Source: Rickettsia felis URRWXCal2
Lineage (GTDB): Bacteria > Pseudomonadota > Alphaproteobacteria > Rickettsiales > Rickettsiaceae
DNA: 64,000 nucleotides
Assembly: GCA_000012145.1 (NCBI GenBank)
Contig: CP000053.1
Coordinates: 744,001 to 808,000, forward strand
Direction of reading: 5' to 3'
The notes under the pieces were generated by a model. It was given only the letters and a program-made list of their open reading frames with translations. It did not search any database and was not told the origin of the DNA. Each line of letters begins with the position of its first letter. The stretch's first letter is position 1. The translations under genes and the position numbers were made by a program. Positions 19,715 through 30,279 of this stretch are shown here, one piece after another.

Positions 19715-20383
19715 ATGAAAAATGAAGAACAACAAAATCAACCAACTCCAAAACATGGTCGAATAGTATTTCCTCTTTACACAATGGGAAAAGTTTGTGT
19801 AGATAAGAAGCTAATAAATGAAGAGTGGAAACTTAACGGATTTGAAACAGGGAAAGGAAGTGATGAGCGTTTTGGAGATGATGTCGTAGGGGAACCGCTA
19901 CCATTAGATGGGCATATTCTCAATGGTGGGCGTACAGATGATACAGATTGGGTAAATGCTACTAATGAAGAAATAAGAGCAGAATTAAAAGATCCAACAT
20001 TTAATTGGATAAACTTTGCTATACCATTAGAAGGTGAGAAAAAGCTTACAATAGAATGGGATTATACTGCATCACATAAAACTCGCGGTTATATAGTGCA
20101 AATGACAAAGGCAGGGTTTACCTTTGAAAATAGACTGAAACACGACGATTTAGAAGAAATTTATAGTGAACTTTCTGATAAGTTCCCTTACTGGGATTAT
20201 ACATTAGCTCCTTCTAAAACGATTGAAGTAGCTTTTCCGGACAGAGACCCAAGATATTATGTTGTAGAAGTTGATTGGATAGTAGCCGACACACCACGTA
20301 AATTTGTTTCATCGTTTATTGTTGAATATAAGGATGATGTTTCACCAATAGGTCTTAATACGAATGATGGAGAATGCCTTTAA
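19715..20383 (+). CDS. AA10-like lytic polysaccharide monooxygenase / chitin-binding protein without signal peptide
   Basis: A 222-aa protein resembling copper LPMOs of the CBP21 type, which oxidatively cleave chitin or cellulose. Collinear matches: HGRIVFP at 14-20 (family start HGxVxxP), DGHILNGGRTD at 65-75 (family DGxxCxGGN), DYTASHKT at 116-123 (family TAxH with the second copper His, H121), and DWIVADTPRKF at 187-197 (family W-D-x-ADT...F with axial Phe, F197). H14 would be the N-terminal brace His, but 13 hydrophilic residues precede it and an in-frame TAA stands five codons upstream, so no leader is encoded. Only two Cys (28, 221). AAAGGG is the ribosome site. Either a repurposed binding protein or an enzyme needing unusual processing. 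Confidence 0.65.
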   Translation: MKNEEQQNQPTPKHGRIVFPLYTMGKVCVDKKLINEEWKLNGFETGKGSDERFGDDVVGEPLPLDGHILNGGRTDDTDWVNATNEEIRAELKDPTFNWINFAIPLEGEKKLTIEWDYTASHKTRGYIVQMTKAGFTFENRLKHDDLEEIYSELSDKFPYWDYTLAPSKTIEVAFPDRDPRYYVVEVDWIVADTPRKFVSSFIVEYKDDVSPIGLNTNDGECL

Positions 20384-20417
20384 CGTTATTCCTGCGTAGA
20401 CCGATAAAACCCACTAT

Positions 20418-20519
20418 GTGTCACCCCGTGGCTTGCTAACTAGGTCCATAAAAACAACAAAAAATACTAATAATTTTAGTATTTTTAACTGGATCCCGTG
20501 GTCAAGCCACGGAATGCCA
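20418..20519. repeat. Family C palindromic element (C1), followed by repeat debris
   Basis: TGTCACCCCGTGGCTTG...CAAGCCACGGAATGCC around an AT-rich hairpin (AATACTAATAATTTTAGTAT). 20520-20600 holds further B/C-like fragments (CTCGCAATGACGGGG, TCCACGCAACG). The remaining 20601-20805 is plain AT-rich upstream sequence of nrdA. Confidence 0.75.
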
Positions 20520-20805
20520 GAGGTGAAGTTGTTCCACACAACAACGCCTGCTCGCAATGACGGGGCGGTATCCACGCAACGTTGCCTTACTTCCGCATGA
20601 TAAGCCTGCCTGTGCCTTAAGAAAGCATAAATAGTAATCAAGAGTGATTTGTGTCAAGTCAAAAATCTAAAAAAAAATAAATATTTATATTGAATAAATT
20701 ATTATTCTCGTGTCTACTTAGGTGAAGATTCTATACACTGAATATGGTGTCATTTTTTCAAAATAAGCATTATAAATAACGCCTACAACCCCATTAGTAC
20801 CTATA

Positions 20806-22629
20806 ATGAACACGCTTAAAAAAAATAAATTTCAAATAAGTATAAACAATAACCATAACAATTTACTTACTCCTTTCGGTAAAGCTATTCTGCGAGATCG
20901 ATATCTTATGAAAGGTGAGGATTTTCAAGATTTATTTGCAAGAGTTTCTAGTTATTATGCCGAAAATAAACAGCATGCTCAGAAGTTATATGAATATATG
21001 AGTAAAATGTGGTTTATGCCGGCAACACCAATCTTAAGTAACGGCGGAACGGATAGGGGACTTCCTATTTCATGCTTCTTGAATGAGACTGATGACAGCT
21101 TAGACGATATAGTAAATTTATGGACGGAAAATGTTTGGCTTGCTGCACGCGGCGGCGGGATTGGAAGTTATTGGGGTAATGTTCGTTCTATTAATGAAGG
21201 GATTCGTGATAAAGGTCATTCATCCGGTATTATACCGTTTATTAAAGTAATGGATTCTATGACTCTTGCTATTTCGCAAGGTTCTATTAGACGAGGTTCA
21301 TCAGCTGTATATCTGCCTATTAATCACCCTGAAATTGAAGAATTTATTGATATAAGACGTCCGACAGGTGGGGATGTTAACCGAAAAGCTCTTAATATTC
21401 ATCACGGTATAGCTATAACCGATGAATTTATGAAAGCCGTTGAAAACAATACGGATTTTGACCTTATTAGTCCTGCTACCAAAAAAGTCGTAAATAAAGT
21501 TAGAGCAAGAGATTTATGGGTTAAATTATTAACTACTAGAATAGAAACGGGTGAGCCTTATTTGTTGTTTATCGATAGTGTTAATAAATCCATACCTGAG
21601 CATCATAAAAAATTAGGGCTTCAAGTTAAAATGTCCAATCTTTGTAGCGAAATTACATTGCCGACGGGAATTGACCATTTAGGAAAGTCAAGAACTGCAG
21701 TTTGCTGCCTTTCTTCTTTAAATTTAGAGTATTATGAAGAGTGGAAAGATGATAAAGAATTTATCCATTCTATTATGTTGTTCCTTGATAATGTTTTAGA
21801 AGACTTTATTAATAAAGCACCGGATACTATGGCAAGAGCTAAATATTCGGCTTTGCGTGAGCGAAGCGTTGGACTTGGCGTAATGGGATTCCACTCATTT
21901 TTGCAAATGAAAAAAGTACCGATAGAATCGGTTATGGCAAAAGTTTGGAATAAAAAAATATTTGAATATATATCTGCTGAAGCTGATAAAGCCTCAATAG
22001 AAATCGGTAAAGAAAAAGGAGCATGTCCTGATGCTCTAGATGCAGGAAGTAATGAACGATTTAGCAATAAAACTGCAATAGCCCCCACCGCTTCAATTTC
22101 GGTAATAGCAGGTAATGCCTCACCCGGAATAGAACCGTTCGCCGCTAATAGCTTTGTACAAAAGACTTTAACCGGTTCTTTTAACGTGCGTAACAAACAT
22201 TTAGAAAAGTTATTAGAAGAGAAAGGATTTAATAATGATCAAGTTTGGTCTTCGATTGCAACACATGAAGGATCAGTACAACATTTAACATTTTTATCCG
22301 AAGAAGAAAAACAGGTTTTCAAAACCGCTTACGAAATTGATCAGAATTGGCTAATTGAACTGGCAAGCGATCGTACTCCTTACATTACGCAAGCACAATC
22401 TTTAAACATCTTTTTACCAGGGAACGTTAGTAAGAAATATTTAAATAATATTCATTTTAAAGCCTGGAAAAAAGGAGTGAAAAGTTTATATTACTGTAGA
22501 TCGACATCAATACAGCGAGCCGATAAAGTGTCGCATGATGTACTAAAAGCAGATTTTAAAGACTTAGAGAAACAAAACGATAAGTTAGCAGAAGCCGGTA
22601 ATTACGAAGAATGCTTAGCTTGTCAGTAA
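20806..22629 (+). CDS. nrdA: Ribonucleoside-diphosphate reductase, alpha subunit
   Basis: Large subunit of aerobic class I ribonucleotide reductase, which makes dNDPs from NDPs. At 607 aa it is shorter than E. coli NrdA and starts directly with the catalytic part, without an ATP-cone. Active-site residues are visible: C90 (LPISC), N278-C280-E282 (NLCSE), C300 (VCCLSS), the radical-transfer Tyr pair in KSLYYCRS, and the C-terminal thiol pair CLAC at 603-606 that reduces the active site. nrdB follows after a family B element. Confidence 0.95.
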   Translation: MNTLKKNKFQISINNNHNNLLTPFGKAILRDRYLMKGEDFQDLFARVSSYYAENKQHAQKLYEYMSKMWFMPATPILSNGGTDRGLPISCFLNETDDSLDDIVNLWTENVWLAARGGGIGSYWGNVRSINEGIRDKGHSSGIIPFIKVMDSMTLAISQGSIRRGSSAVYLPINHPEIEEFIDIRRPTGGDVNRKALNIHHGIAITDEFMKAVENNTDFDLISPATKKVVNKVRARDLWVKLLTTRIETGEPYLLFIDSVNKSIPEHHKKLGLQVKMSNLCSEITLPTGIDHLGKSRTAVCCLSSLNLEYYEEWKDDKEFIHSIMLFLDNVLEDFINKAPDTMARAKYSALRERSVGLGVMGFHSFLQMKKVPIESVMAKVWNKKIFEYISAEADKASIEIGKEKGACPDALDAGSNERFSNKTAIAPTASISVIAGNASPGIEPFAANSFVQKTLTGSFNVRNKHLEKLLEEKGFNNDQVWSSIATHEGSVQHLTFLSEEEKQVFKTAYEIDQNWLIELASDRTPYITQAQSLNIFLPGNVSKKYLNNIHFKAWKKGVKSLYYCRSTSIQRADKVSHDVLKADFKDLEKQNDKLAEAGNYEECLACQ

Positions 22630-22658
22630 GTATAAGTGTTGTTGTATTGATACTAAAT

Positions 22659-22750
22659 CGTCATTGCGAGCGACTAAAAGGAGCGTGGCAATCTCGTCAA
22701 ATATCCTGAGATTGCTTCGTCAATTATTTCATAATTTCCTCGCAATGACG
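22659..22750. repeat. Family B element between nrdA and nrdB (B3)
   Basis: CGTCATTGCGAGCGACTAAA...CCTCGCAATGACG. It probably lies in the nrdAB transcript and would form a long hairpin in the RNA. Confidence 0.85.
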
Positions 22751-22794
22751 AAAAACCAAGCCATAAATATAGAAAAATTAAGAAGAAAAAAATT

Positions 22795-23778
22795 ATGTCA
22801 TTACTTGATGCAAGTCCAATTTATAAACCGTTTTCATATCCATGGGCATATGAAGCTTGGCACACTCAACAGAAAATTCATTGGCTACCGGAAGAAGTAC
22901 CGCTTGCCGACGATGTTAAAGATTGGAAATATAACTTAGCTCCAGGGGAAAAACATCTATTAACCCAAATATTTCGTTTTTTCACGCAGGCAGATATTGA
23001 AGTGAATAATTGCTATATGAAGCATTATTCACGAGTATTTAAACCGACTGAAATATTGATGATGCTATCGGCGTTTTCTAATATGGAAACAGTGCATATT
23101 GCGGCATATTCACATTTACTTGATACGGTAGGTATGCCGGAAGTAGAATATTCAGCATTTCTTAAATATAAGGAAATGAAAGACAAGTATGATTATATGC
23201 AGCAATTTGGAGTGGATACCAAAGAAGATATAGCAACTACACTCGCAGTATTTGGAGCTTTTACTGAAGGATTACAGCTATTTGCCTCTTTTGCGATTAT
23301 GCTTAATTTCCCTCGTTTTAATAAAATGAAAGGTATGGGACAGATTATTGCTTGGTCAGTGCGTGATGAAACACTTCATACTAATTCAATTATTACTCTG
23401 TTCAAGACTTTTGTAAGAGAGAACCCTGAAGTTTGGACGGAAACTTTACGTAAACGTATTTATGAAGCTTGTACGACTATTGTGCATTTTGAAGATGCCT
23501 TTATTGAACTTGCTTTTGAAGTCGGCGGTATTGAGGGGTTAACGGCATATGAAGTAAGACAATATATTCGTTATATTGCCGATCGTCGTTTAATGCAACT
23601 AGGACTCAAAGATGTATATTTGGTAAATCATAACCCGCTTCCTTGGCTTGATGAAATGCTAAACGGAGTCGAGCATACGAACTTTTTTGAAAATAGAGCG
23701 ACTGAATATTCAAAAGCAGCGACTACCGGTTCATGGGAAGAAGTATTCACTGAGATGGATACCAAAAGCGGAGGCTAA
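22795..23778 (+). CDS. nrdB: Ribonucleoside-diphosphate reductase, beta subunit
   Basis: Small di-metal subunit that generates the radical for NrdA. At 327 aa it is typical. Metal ligands and radical site: TQADIEVNN (first Asp), METVHIAAYSHLL (Glu, His, and Tyr seven residues after Glu, matching E. coli E115-H118-Y122), FTEGLQLFASF (Glu) and RDETLHTN (Glu and His). The Tyr is present, so this is not the Chlamydia-type Phe variant. Start ATG at 22795 after AGAAGAAAAAAATT. Confidence 0.95.
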   Translation: MSLLDASPIYKPFSYPWAYEAWHTQQKIHWLPEEVPLADDVKDWKYNLAPGEKHLLTQIFRFFTQADIEVNNCYMKHYSRVFKPTEILMMLSAFSNMETVHIAAYSHLLDTVGMPEVEYSAFLKYKEMKDKYDYMQQFGVDTKEDIATTLAVFGAFTEGLQLFASFAIMLNFPRFNKMKGMGQIIAWSVRDETLHTNSIITLFKTFVRENPEVWTETLRKRIYEACTTIVHFEDAFIELAFEVGGIEGLTAYEVRQYIRYIADRRLMQLGLKDVYLVNHNPLPWLDEMLNGVEHTNFFENRATEYSKAATTGSWEEVFTEMDTKSGG

Positions 23779-23965
23779 ATAATATACTCGGATAGAACTT
23801 AAAAAATTTTGGTAGCCATGTCTTCGTAAGTCCTCGGATGCTGAACATGTTGTGTCGAAGTATACATATTAACAACAAGAATAAAAAAAATTAAAAATAC
23901 CTAATCTTTATTTTTAAAAATTTTTTAAAATAGATTTAGAATATTTAAAAATTTCGAGTAATTTT

Positions 23966-26815
23966 ATGGCTGTTACAAATAATAAAAACTATCAAAAAGT
24001 TGTAGAAAAAGTTTTATCTTCTTCTAAAGCTAATAAAGCACTAAAGAGTGCAATTAAGGACTTATCGTCTTCAAAGAGTATAAGTTTAAGAACGATGTTA
24101 CTCGGAGCAAGGTTTGTTTTAACTAATCCTGTAAATAGTTATAATCTTGTTAAGCTTGCTAAATCCTCTAATATATATCTTAATCCGGAATTTCAAAAAT
24201 CACTTCTTGAAAAATCTCCAATATGGGAATTTTTAAAAAAACATTCAGATGATTTGCCTAAAATAGGTCAAATCTTAGCAAATGCGGGCTTTAGAGAATT
24301 TCAAGATAAGAGTGCTTTAGATGAAAAGGGACTCGAAATACTAAAAGAATGTTTTAAAAATGAAAAAGTACTTAAAAAACTTCAAGAAATTGCAGTTGAA
24401 GTAAAGCAAGAGCTACCGGACTGGAATAAAGTGACTTCTAGAACTTTAGATATGCTGGTTACCGATAAAAATTTCAAAAAATTCTTTAATGAAAAGAGCG
24501 AAGATATTACAAATTATATACGCACCGAAGCAACTGAAATACTTCCAAGCGATTATATAAAAACTTTTGATGATATATTACAAAAACCCGAAAAGAAAAA
24601 TTTATTAAAAATATTTAATGAACATCCTGATTTTAAGCAAGAACTGGCTGAAAATATAAACAATCCTAATACTCTAAAAAGGTTTAATAAGTTATCTCCT
24701 GAAAAACAACTAATTATTGAAAATTTCTTAGCAGAAGTAAAAGAACAAGCTAAACCTTTTTTAAAAGAACATTTTGAAAGCTACAAAATCGATCTTAAAA
24801 TTTTAGATATTATTCCTACTTTATTAAATAAAATTCCTGAGACAAAAGAGATTTTTGATACTCTTAACGCTCCAAATCAAGGAGTAATGATATCTCTTGA
24901 AAAATCCTTAGAAATGGTAGCGGGTGATGATAAATTAAAAAGTTTTTTTGCTAATAATAAAACAATCTTACCAAATATTGCTTTAGGTATTATTGAAAAT
25001 ACTCCTAGCGTACAAAGCATAACAAAAGAATATAATTTTGATAAACAAATGCTTAGTATAGTAGGCGAAGTTATGTCAAAACCGGAAATTGCTCATGAGA
25101 TTATTGCAGACTTAAATAAAGGCGATTATATGAGTTTAACCGGTAATATAATCTCTGCACTTAATGATCATTCATTTAAATTAAAAGATATATTAGTAGA
25201 GCAAAGTAAAGAAGGGCTATTTGATAATTTAATTACAGGAGTTTTAGAACAAGATGAAAAAAATAGCCAAACTATAAAACAACAACTTATAAATTACGGT
25301 CTGGAAGCGAGTGATATTACAAAGCTAACGAGCATAATGCCTATATTACTTGATAAACCTGAGTCATTAAAAAAGGTTTTTCGAGATTTTATTAAAGGTG
25401 ATTATACGGGAATGGCAAAAGAGTTAATAGCTTTAACTAAAGATAATCCTGAGATTAAGAGATATTTAAACGATAATAGAGAAATATTTGCAAGTATTTT
25501 AGATAAAACTTTAAAAGATATACCGGGCATAAATAACCTTGATAAGAAAGAATTATATAATGTACTTCCATCAATGTTAAACCATCCTGATGAATTAGTT
25601 AAAGTTATAGAAGAGGTTGAACAAAGTAATTATCGTGGGGCCGCTAGTGCTATATATAATCTAGCTCAAAAAACCAATTATTTTGAAAGCCAATTGCCGA
25701 ATATTATAAAAGCAGGTTTTAACTATGCTACTGAAAAAGTAAAAGACGTATTTAGTCCATCACAAGATTTTAAAGACAAAACTATAGATGAAATTACTCT
25801 TAGAAATAATTTAAATAAAATACAAAATGGAAAATTCAGCTTAGAGGGAGCTATATTAGTAGGTAATTTATCTAATATTGACTTCTCAGGCGTATCATTA
25901 AAAAATGCAGATTTAACTAAAGTAACTTCTTTAAAAGATTGTAATTTTAAAAATACTAATTTAGCAGAGACTAAATTACCTGATAATTTAATGCTACTTA
26001 CTGATACTTACAATCTCGATAAAGCTATCCCTCCTTTAGCACCTAAACTAATTAAAGAACAACAAGCAAAATTAATTGATAAGGCAATTGATAAAGTATT
26101 TTTACAAATACAAGCCGAAGAAAAAAGAAATTTACTTAGTAAAAAAGAATTTGCTCAACAGGTAAATATATTATGCGAAGAAAATCAAGTTGTTAAAGAC
26201 TATATTATAGAAAAACTAAACTCGCTACCTATGAATATGGTTAAGAGCCTTGCTACTCCTAAAACAAATCAATATAAACATATTACAAATCATGTAAATT
26301 CTCCATTACAAATATTGAACCCTTTATATGAAAATATTGCAAATAAACAAGATATTAAGAGTAATTTATTGGCAAATATTTTAAGCGAGAAAATATCACA
26401 AAAGCTTTTTGATAAAGGTGATAATAGAGGTGAAGATTTTTATATGATTAATCAGATGCTAAAACCTATCGTTTCTGAATATTCTAAAGAGAATCCCGAT
26501 AATATAAATAATTTTTTAGAGCCGAAAAATCTAGAAAAGTTAGCAAGTAATATTGCCTCTACTTTAAATTCTAAATCTAAATATACTTGGGCAGGCACTA
26601 TTACCGGTGGAATTTATTTACCAAAAGAAATCTTCAATGAACAGTTAAAAGATAATTTTAGGAATGAGTTTGAAAAAATTAATAAACTAAATGTTTTAAA
26701 GGAAGCAAAAAATATAGTTTCAAATTTAGATAGTAAAGTGCATATAGTGGATAATCACGATAAATCACATACTTACGAATCATTACCTACAAAAAATAAA
26801 AAAATCCACAGATAA
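23966..26815 (+). CDS. Large helical-repeat protein with pentapeptide segment, unknown function
   Basis: A 949-aa hydrophilic, Lys/Glu-rich protein with no signal peptide or membrane span. Residues about 30-600 are helical with a loosely repeating unit, seen as SKPEIAHEIIADLNKGDYMS, DKPESLKKVFRDFIKGDYTG and NHPDELVKVIEEVEQSNYRG. Residues about 625-675 contain pentapeptide repeats (NLSNIDFSGVSLKNADLTKV). The C-terminal 270 residues are another helical part. A damaged paralog follows. Such proteins in Rickettsia are effector candidates, but that is inference; no catalytic motif is visible. 23779-23965 upstream shows no element I can name. Confidence 0.75.
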   Translation: MAVTNNKNYQKVVEKVLSSSKANKALKSAIKDLSSSKSISLRTMLLGARFVLTNPVNSYNLVKLAKSSNIYLNPEFQKSLLEKSPIWEFLKKHSDDLPKIGQILANAGFREFQDKSALDEKGLEILKECFKNEKVLKKLQEIAVEVKQELPDWNKVTSRTLDMLVTDKNFKKFFNEKSEDITNYIRTEATEILPSDYIKTFDDILQKPEKKNLLKIFNEHPDFKQELAENINNPNTLKRFNKLSPEKQLIIENFLAEVKEQAKPFLKEHFESYKIDLKILDIIPTLLNKIPETKEIFDTLNAPNQGVMISLEKSLEMVAGDDKLKSFFANNKTILPNIALGIIENTPSVQSITKEYNFDKQMLSIVGEVMSKPEIAHEIIADLNKGDYMSLTGNIISALNDHSFKLKDILVEQSKEGLFDNLITGVLEQDEKNSQTIKQQLINYGLEASDITKLTSIMPILLDKPESLKKVFRDFIKGDYTGMAKELIALTKDNPEIKRYLNDNREIFASILDKTLKDIPGINNLDKKELYNVLPSMLNHPDELVKVIEEVEQSNYRGAASAIYNLAQKTNYFESQLPNIIKAGFNYATEKVKDVFSPSQDFKDKTIDEITLRNNLNKIQNGKFSLEGAILVGNLSNIDFSGVSLKNADLTKVTSLKDCNFKNTNLAETKLPDNLMLLTDTYNLDKAIPPLAPKLIKEQQAKLIDKAIDKVFLQIQAEEKRNLLSKKEFAQQVNILCEENQVVKDYIIEKLNSLPMNMVKSLATPKTNQYKHITNHVNSPLQILNPLYENIANKQDIKSNLLANILSEKISQKLFDKGDNRGEDFYMINQMLKPIVSEYSKENPDNINNFLEPKNLEKLASNIASTLNSKSKYTWAGTITGGIYLPKEIFNEQLKDNFRNEFEKINKLNVLKEAKNIVSNLDSKVHIVDNHDKSHTYESLPTKNKKIHR

Positions 26816-26958
26816 CTCAATAAATCTTAGATCAAATTGATTTAATTATCATATTATGCAATAAAAATTAAAATATTTAAGTAGTTCTTAATTTATTTCT
26901 TTGAATCAATTTTAAGATAATTTAATGTTTATGTAATTAAATACATTTCATTATTTTT

Positions 26959-28951
26959 ATGGCAGTTACAAATTCCATTAAAGATATTAAATTAAAGAAT
27001 TTTAATAAAACTGTTAAAAGGACATTATCTTCTCCTGATGCAGACAAGGCATTTACAAGCTTTATTTATGACCTCGCATCTCCAAAGAAAAAAAATATTA
27101 CCCGTTAGCATAGGAGCATTATTAAAAGGTGCGAAGTTTGCTTTAACTAATCCCGTAAATAGTTATAATCTTGTTAAACTTGCAAGCTCCTCTGATATAT
27201 ATCTTGATTCAAACTTTCAAAAATCCGTTCTTGAAAAATCTGAAATATGGGATTTTCTAAAAAAACATGCAGATGATTTACCAAAAATAGGGCAAATCTT
27301 AGCAAAAGCAGGGTTTAGAGAATTTCAAGAAGGTAGTTTTCTAGATCAAAAGGGTCTTACAACATTAAAAGAATGTTTTAAAAATGATACTGTACTTAAA
27401 AGCATTAAAGAAATTGCAATTGAGCTAAAGCAAGATGTACCCGACTATAATAAAGTGACTTCTAAAACATTAGAAATGTTATCTACCGATAAAAATTTTT
27501 TGAAATTTTTTAATGAAAAAGGAAAAGATATCGCAGATTATATACGTACCGGAGCAACAGAAATACTTCCAAGCGACTATATAAAAGCTTTTGATGATAT
27601 ATTACAAAAACCTCAGGGTAAGGATACATATGCAAAAGTTATAAAAATATTTAATGAACATCCTGAGTTTAAACAAGAGTTGGCTGAAAATATAAACAAT
27701 CCTACTGCTCTAAAAAGGTTTAATAAATTATCTCCTGAAAAACAAATAATTATAGAAGGTTTCTTAATAGAAACTAAAGAACAAGCTAAACCTTTTTTAA
27801 AAGAATATTTTGAAAGCTATAAAGTTGATCCTAGTATTGTAGATACTATTCCTACTTTATTAAATAAAATGCCTGAAACAAAAGAGATTTTTGATACTCT
27901 TAATGCTCCAAATCAAGGAGTAATGGTAGCTCTTGAGAAATCTTTAGAAATGGTAGCGGGCGACGATAAATTAAAAAGTTTTTTTGCTGATAATAAAACA
28001 GTCTTACCAGATATTGCCTCAGCTATTATTGAAAATACTCCGAATATACAAAGCATGACGAAAGAATATAATTTCGATAAACAAATGCTTAGTATAGTAG
28101 GCGAAGTTATGTCAAAACCGGAAATTGCACATGCTATTATTACAGATATAAATAAAGGCAATTATATGAACGTAACAAGCCGTGTAATTAATGCTTTTAA
28201 CGAGCCTTCCTTTAAGTTAAAAGATATATTAGTAGAGCAAAGTAAAGAAGGTTTATTCGATAATTTAATTAAAGGGGTTTTAGAACAAGATTAAAAAAAT
28301 AGCCAAACTATAAAACAACAGCATGTAAAGTATGGGCTAGAAACAAAAGATGTTACAAAGCTTACGAATGTAATGCCTATATTACTTGATAATCCTGAAT
28401 CATTAAAAAAGGTTTTTGATGGCTTTGTTAAAGGTGATTATACGGGACTAGCTAAAGAATTGGTAATGTTAACTAAGGATAATCCCGAAATCAAAAAATA
28501 CTTAAACGATAATAAAGAAATATTTGCAAGTATTTTAGATAAAACTTTAAAAGATGTACCCGGTATAAATAAGCTCGATAAGAAAGAATTGTATAATATA
28601 CTAACACCTATGCTAAATCAACCGGATAAGCTGGTACAAATCATAGAAAATGTCGAAAATAAGAAGTATATGAATGTTGCTACTAGTATAGGTAGTTTAG
28701 TTTGGAAAGAAGGTCAAACACTGAATATTATTAAACAAATACCAAATGTCGTTAAAGCGGGAGTTGGTTATTTTAAATCTGAGAAAGTACCTGTAGAATT
28801 AGAAAATAAAGTTCCGGCTGATGTATTAAAAGAAGCACAAAACATCGTCTCAAATTTAAATAGTAAGATTAATATTGTAGGATCTAAAACAAATACACTT
28901 TCCATTACTCCTATTTCTAATAATAAAAAGAAAGAAGAAATAAATAGATAA
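26959..28951 (+). pseudogene. Inactivated second copy of the helical-repeat protein
   Basis: Starts MAVTN at 26959 like the gene before. A frameshift in an A-run at 27088-27095 sends the first 49 codons to a TAG. The main frame resumes (27038 onward, PVSIGALLKGAKFALTNP) until TAA at 28292-28294, then continues in the same frame to 28951. In the intact copy the corresponding codon is GAA (EQDEKNSQ), so a G-to-T change made the stop. Compared with the first copy it lacks the pentapeptide part and most of the C-terminal domain (about 270 aa), joining directly to the LKEAQNIVSNL tail. Confidence 0.88.
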
Positions 28952-28982
28952 GCTATACTCGCTGAATTTGAAAAACCCTCGA

Positions 28983-29117
28983 TGTCATCCCTGCGAAAGC
29001 AGGGATCCATGCTAAAAAATCTTTAGTTTTAAAGATTTTTTTATTAGATAATTTTTTTCAAATAAAGCTTCAAAAAGCTTTATTTGAGCGGATTCCTGCT
29101 TTCGCAGGAATGACATA
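28983..29117. repeat. Family A element (A2)
   Basis: TGTCATCCCTGCGAAAGCAG...CTGCTTTCGCAGGAATGACA, with a second internal hairpin AAATAAAGCTT...AAGCTTTATTT. Confidence 0.85.
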
Positions 29118-29137
29118 AAACGATCCATGCAACAACG

Positions 29138-30067
29138 TCAATGCCACGCTGGAATGACATTTAATATTTGTGCAAACTCTTCTTGGTTAGAATATTCTAA
29201 TGTAGTTTTATCTTCTATCTGTTTTTTAAACCAAGTAACTTGTCTTTTAGCATAATGGCGGGTTCGTATTTGAGCTGCACTTAAAGCCTCATCTAAAGTA
29301 AGGTTACCGTCTAAATAAGCTAAAATTTCTTTTACTCCTACTGCTTTTAAATTTGAATAATCTTGTGGTATGAATTGTTTTTTTATCAAAGCAATTTCGT
29401 CAATTGCCCCTTCTTTAAATATCTTATCTAAACGCTCATCGCATGTTTTATACAAAAATTTTCGTTCAGGATTTAAGAAAATAATTTTGAAATTAAAATC
29501 AGATAAGATTTGTTCTTTTGGTAAAGTTTGAAAGGAAAAAATAGATTTACCGGTTTGCAAGAATACTTCATAAGCTCTAATTAAACGCTGAGTATCATTT
29601 TGGTTTATTTTAGAAGCAGCAAGCGTGTCAAGCTCCTCTAATTTATTCCATAATCCTATATTACCTATTTCAGTATGTAAGTTTCTTACTTGTTCTCGTA
29701 AATCTTCTGATATATCAGGAATATTATTATAGCCGAAAACTAAAGAATTGATATATAAACCCGTTCCTCCTATTAATATAGGTAGCTTGCCTCTCGCAGT
29801 TATTTCTTTTATTTTTTCCGTAGCAAGTTTTAGATATTTTACTACCGAAAAATCTTCTGTAATTGATAGAAAATTATATAAATGGTAAGTAACTTCAGCT
29901 GTATAGCTTTTCGGAGGGGAGGCGGTAATAATAGAGATTTCTTTATAAACCTGCATTGAATCAATGTTTACTATCTCTCCATTATAAGCTTTGGCAAATT
30001 CATGCCCTAAATAAGACTTTCCGCTAGCAGTCGGCCCGCATAATATAATTATTTCTTTCTTTGTCAC
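29138..30067 (-). CDS. miaA: tRNA dimethylallyltransferase
   Basis: MiaA adds the isopentenyl group to A37 of tRNAs reading UNN codons. At 309 aa it has the usual length. P-loop GPTASGKS at residues 11-18, [21 protein letters not shown], and [14 protein letters not shown] near the C-terminus. The last residues (NVIPAWH) are read from a family A-like end, so the tail is repeat-derived. Confidence 0.95.
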   Translation of the reverse strand: MTKKEIIILCGPTASGKSYLGHEFAKAYNGEIVNIDSMQVYKEISIITASPPKSYTAEVTYHLYNFLSITEDFSVVKYLKLATEKIKEITARGKLPILIGGTGLYINSLVFGYNNIPDISEDLREQVRNLHTEIGNIGLWNKLEELDTLAASKINQNDTQRLIRAYEVFLQTGKSIFSFQTLPKEQILSDFNFKIIFLNPERKFLYKTCDERLDKIFKEGAIDEIALIKKQFIPQDYSNLKAVGVKEILAYLDGNLTLDEALSAAQIRTRHYAKRQVTWFKKQIEDKTTLEYSNQEEFAQILNVIPAWH

Positions 30068-30118
30068 TGATATATAGTTAGTTTATAATTACTGGGTTAT
30101 TGCATGGCTAGGTTTTCT

Positions 30119-30243
30119 GTCATTGCGAGAAAGCATTACCCACAAAATCGTCATTGCGAGCCAGCATTTATGCTGGCGTGGCAATCTCAAGAATTTTGTC
30201 TGAGATTGCTTCGTCGACGCCTATGGCGTCTTTCGCAATGACG
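30119..30243. repeat. Family B element(s) (B4)
   Basis: A partial TGTCATTGCGAGAAAGC copy at 30119, then a full one at 30149-30243 (CGTCATTGCGAGCCAGC...TTTCGCAATGACG). Confidence 0.8.
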
Positions 30244-30279
30244 AAAAAAACCGCCCCATGCGACAACACCTCGCAGGAA

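Noticed and set aside
20414..20641. Open frames in repeat clusters (20414-20641, 31481-31738, 38996-39389)
   Set aside because: They are translations of palindromic repeats on the wrong strand or frame, without ribosome sites.
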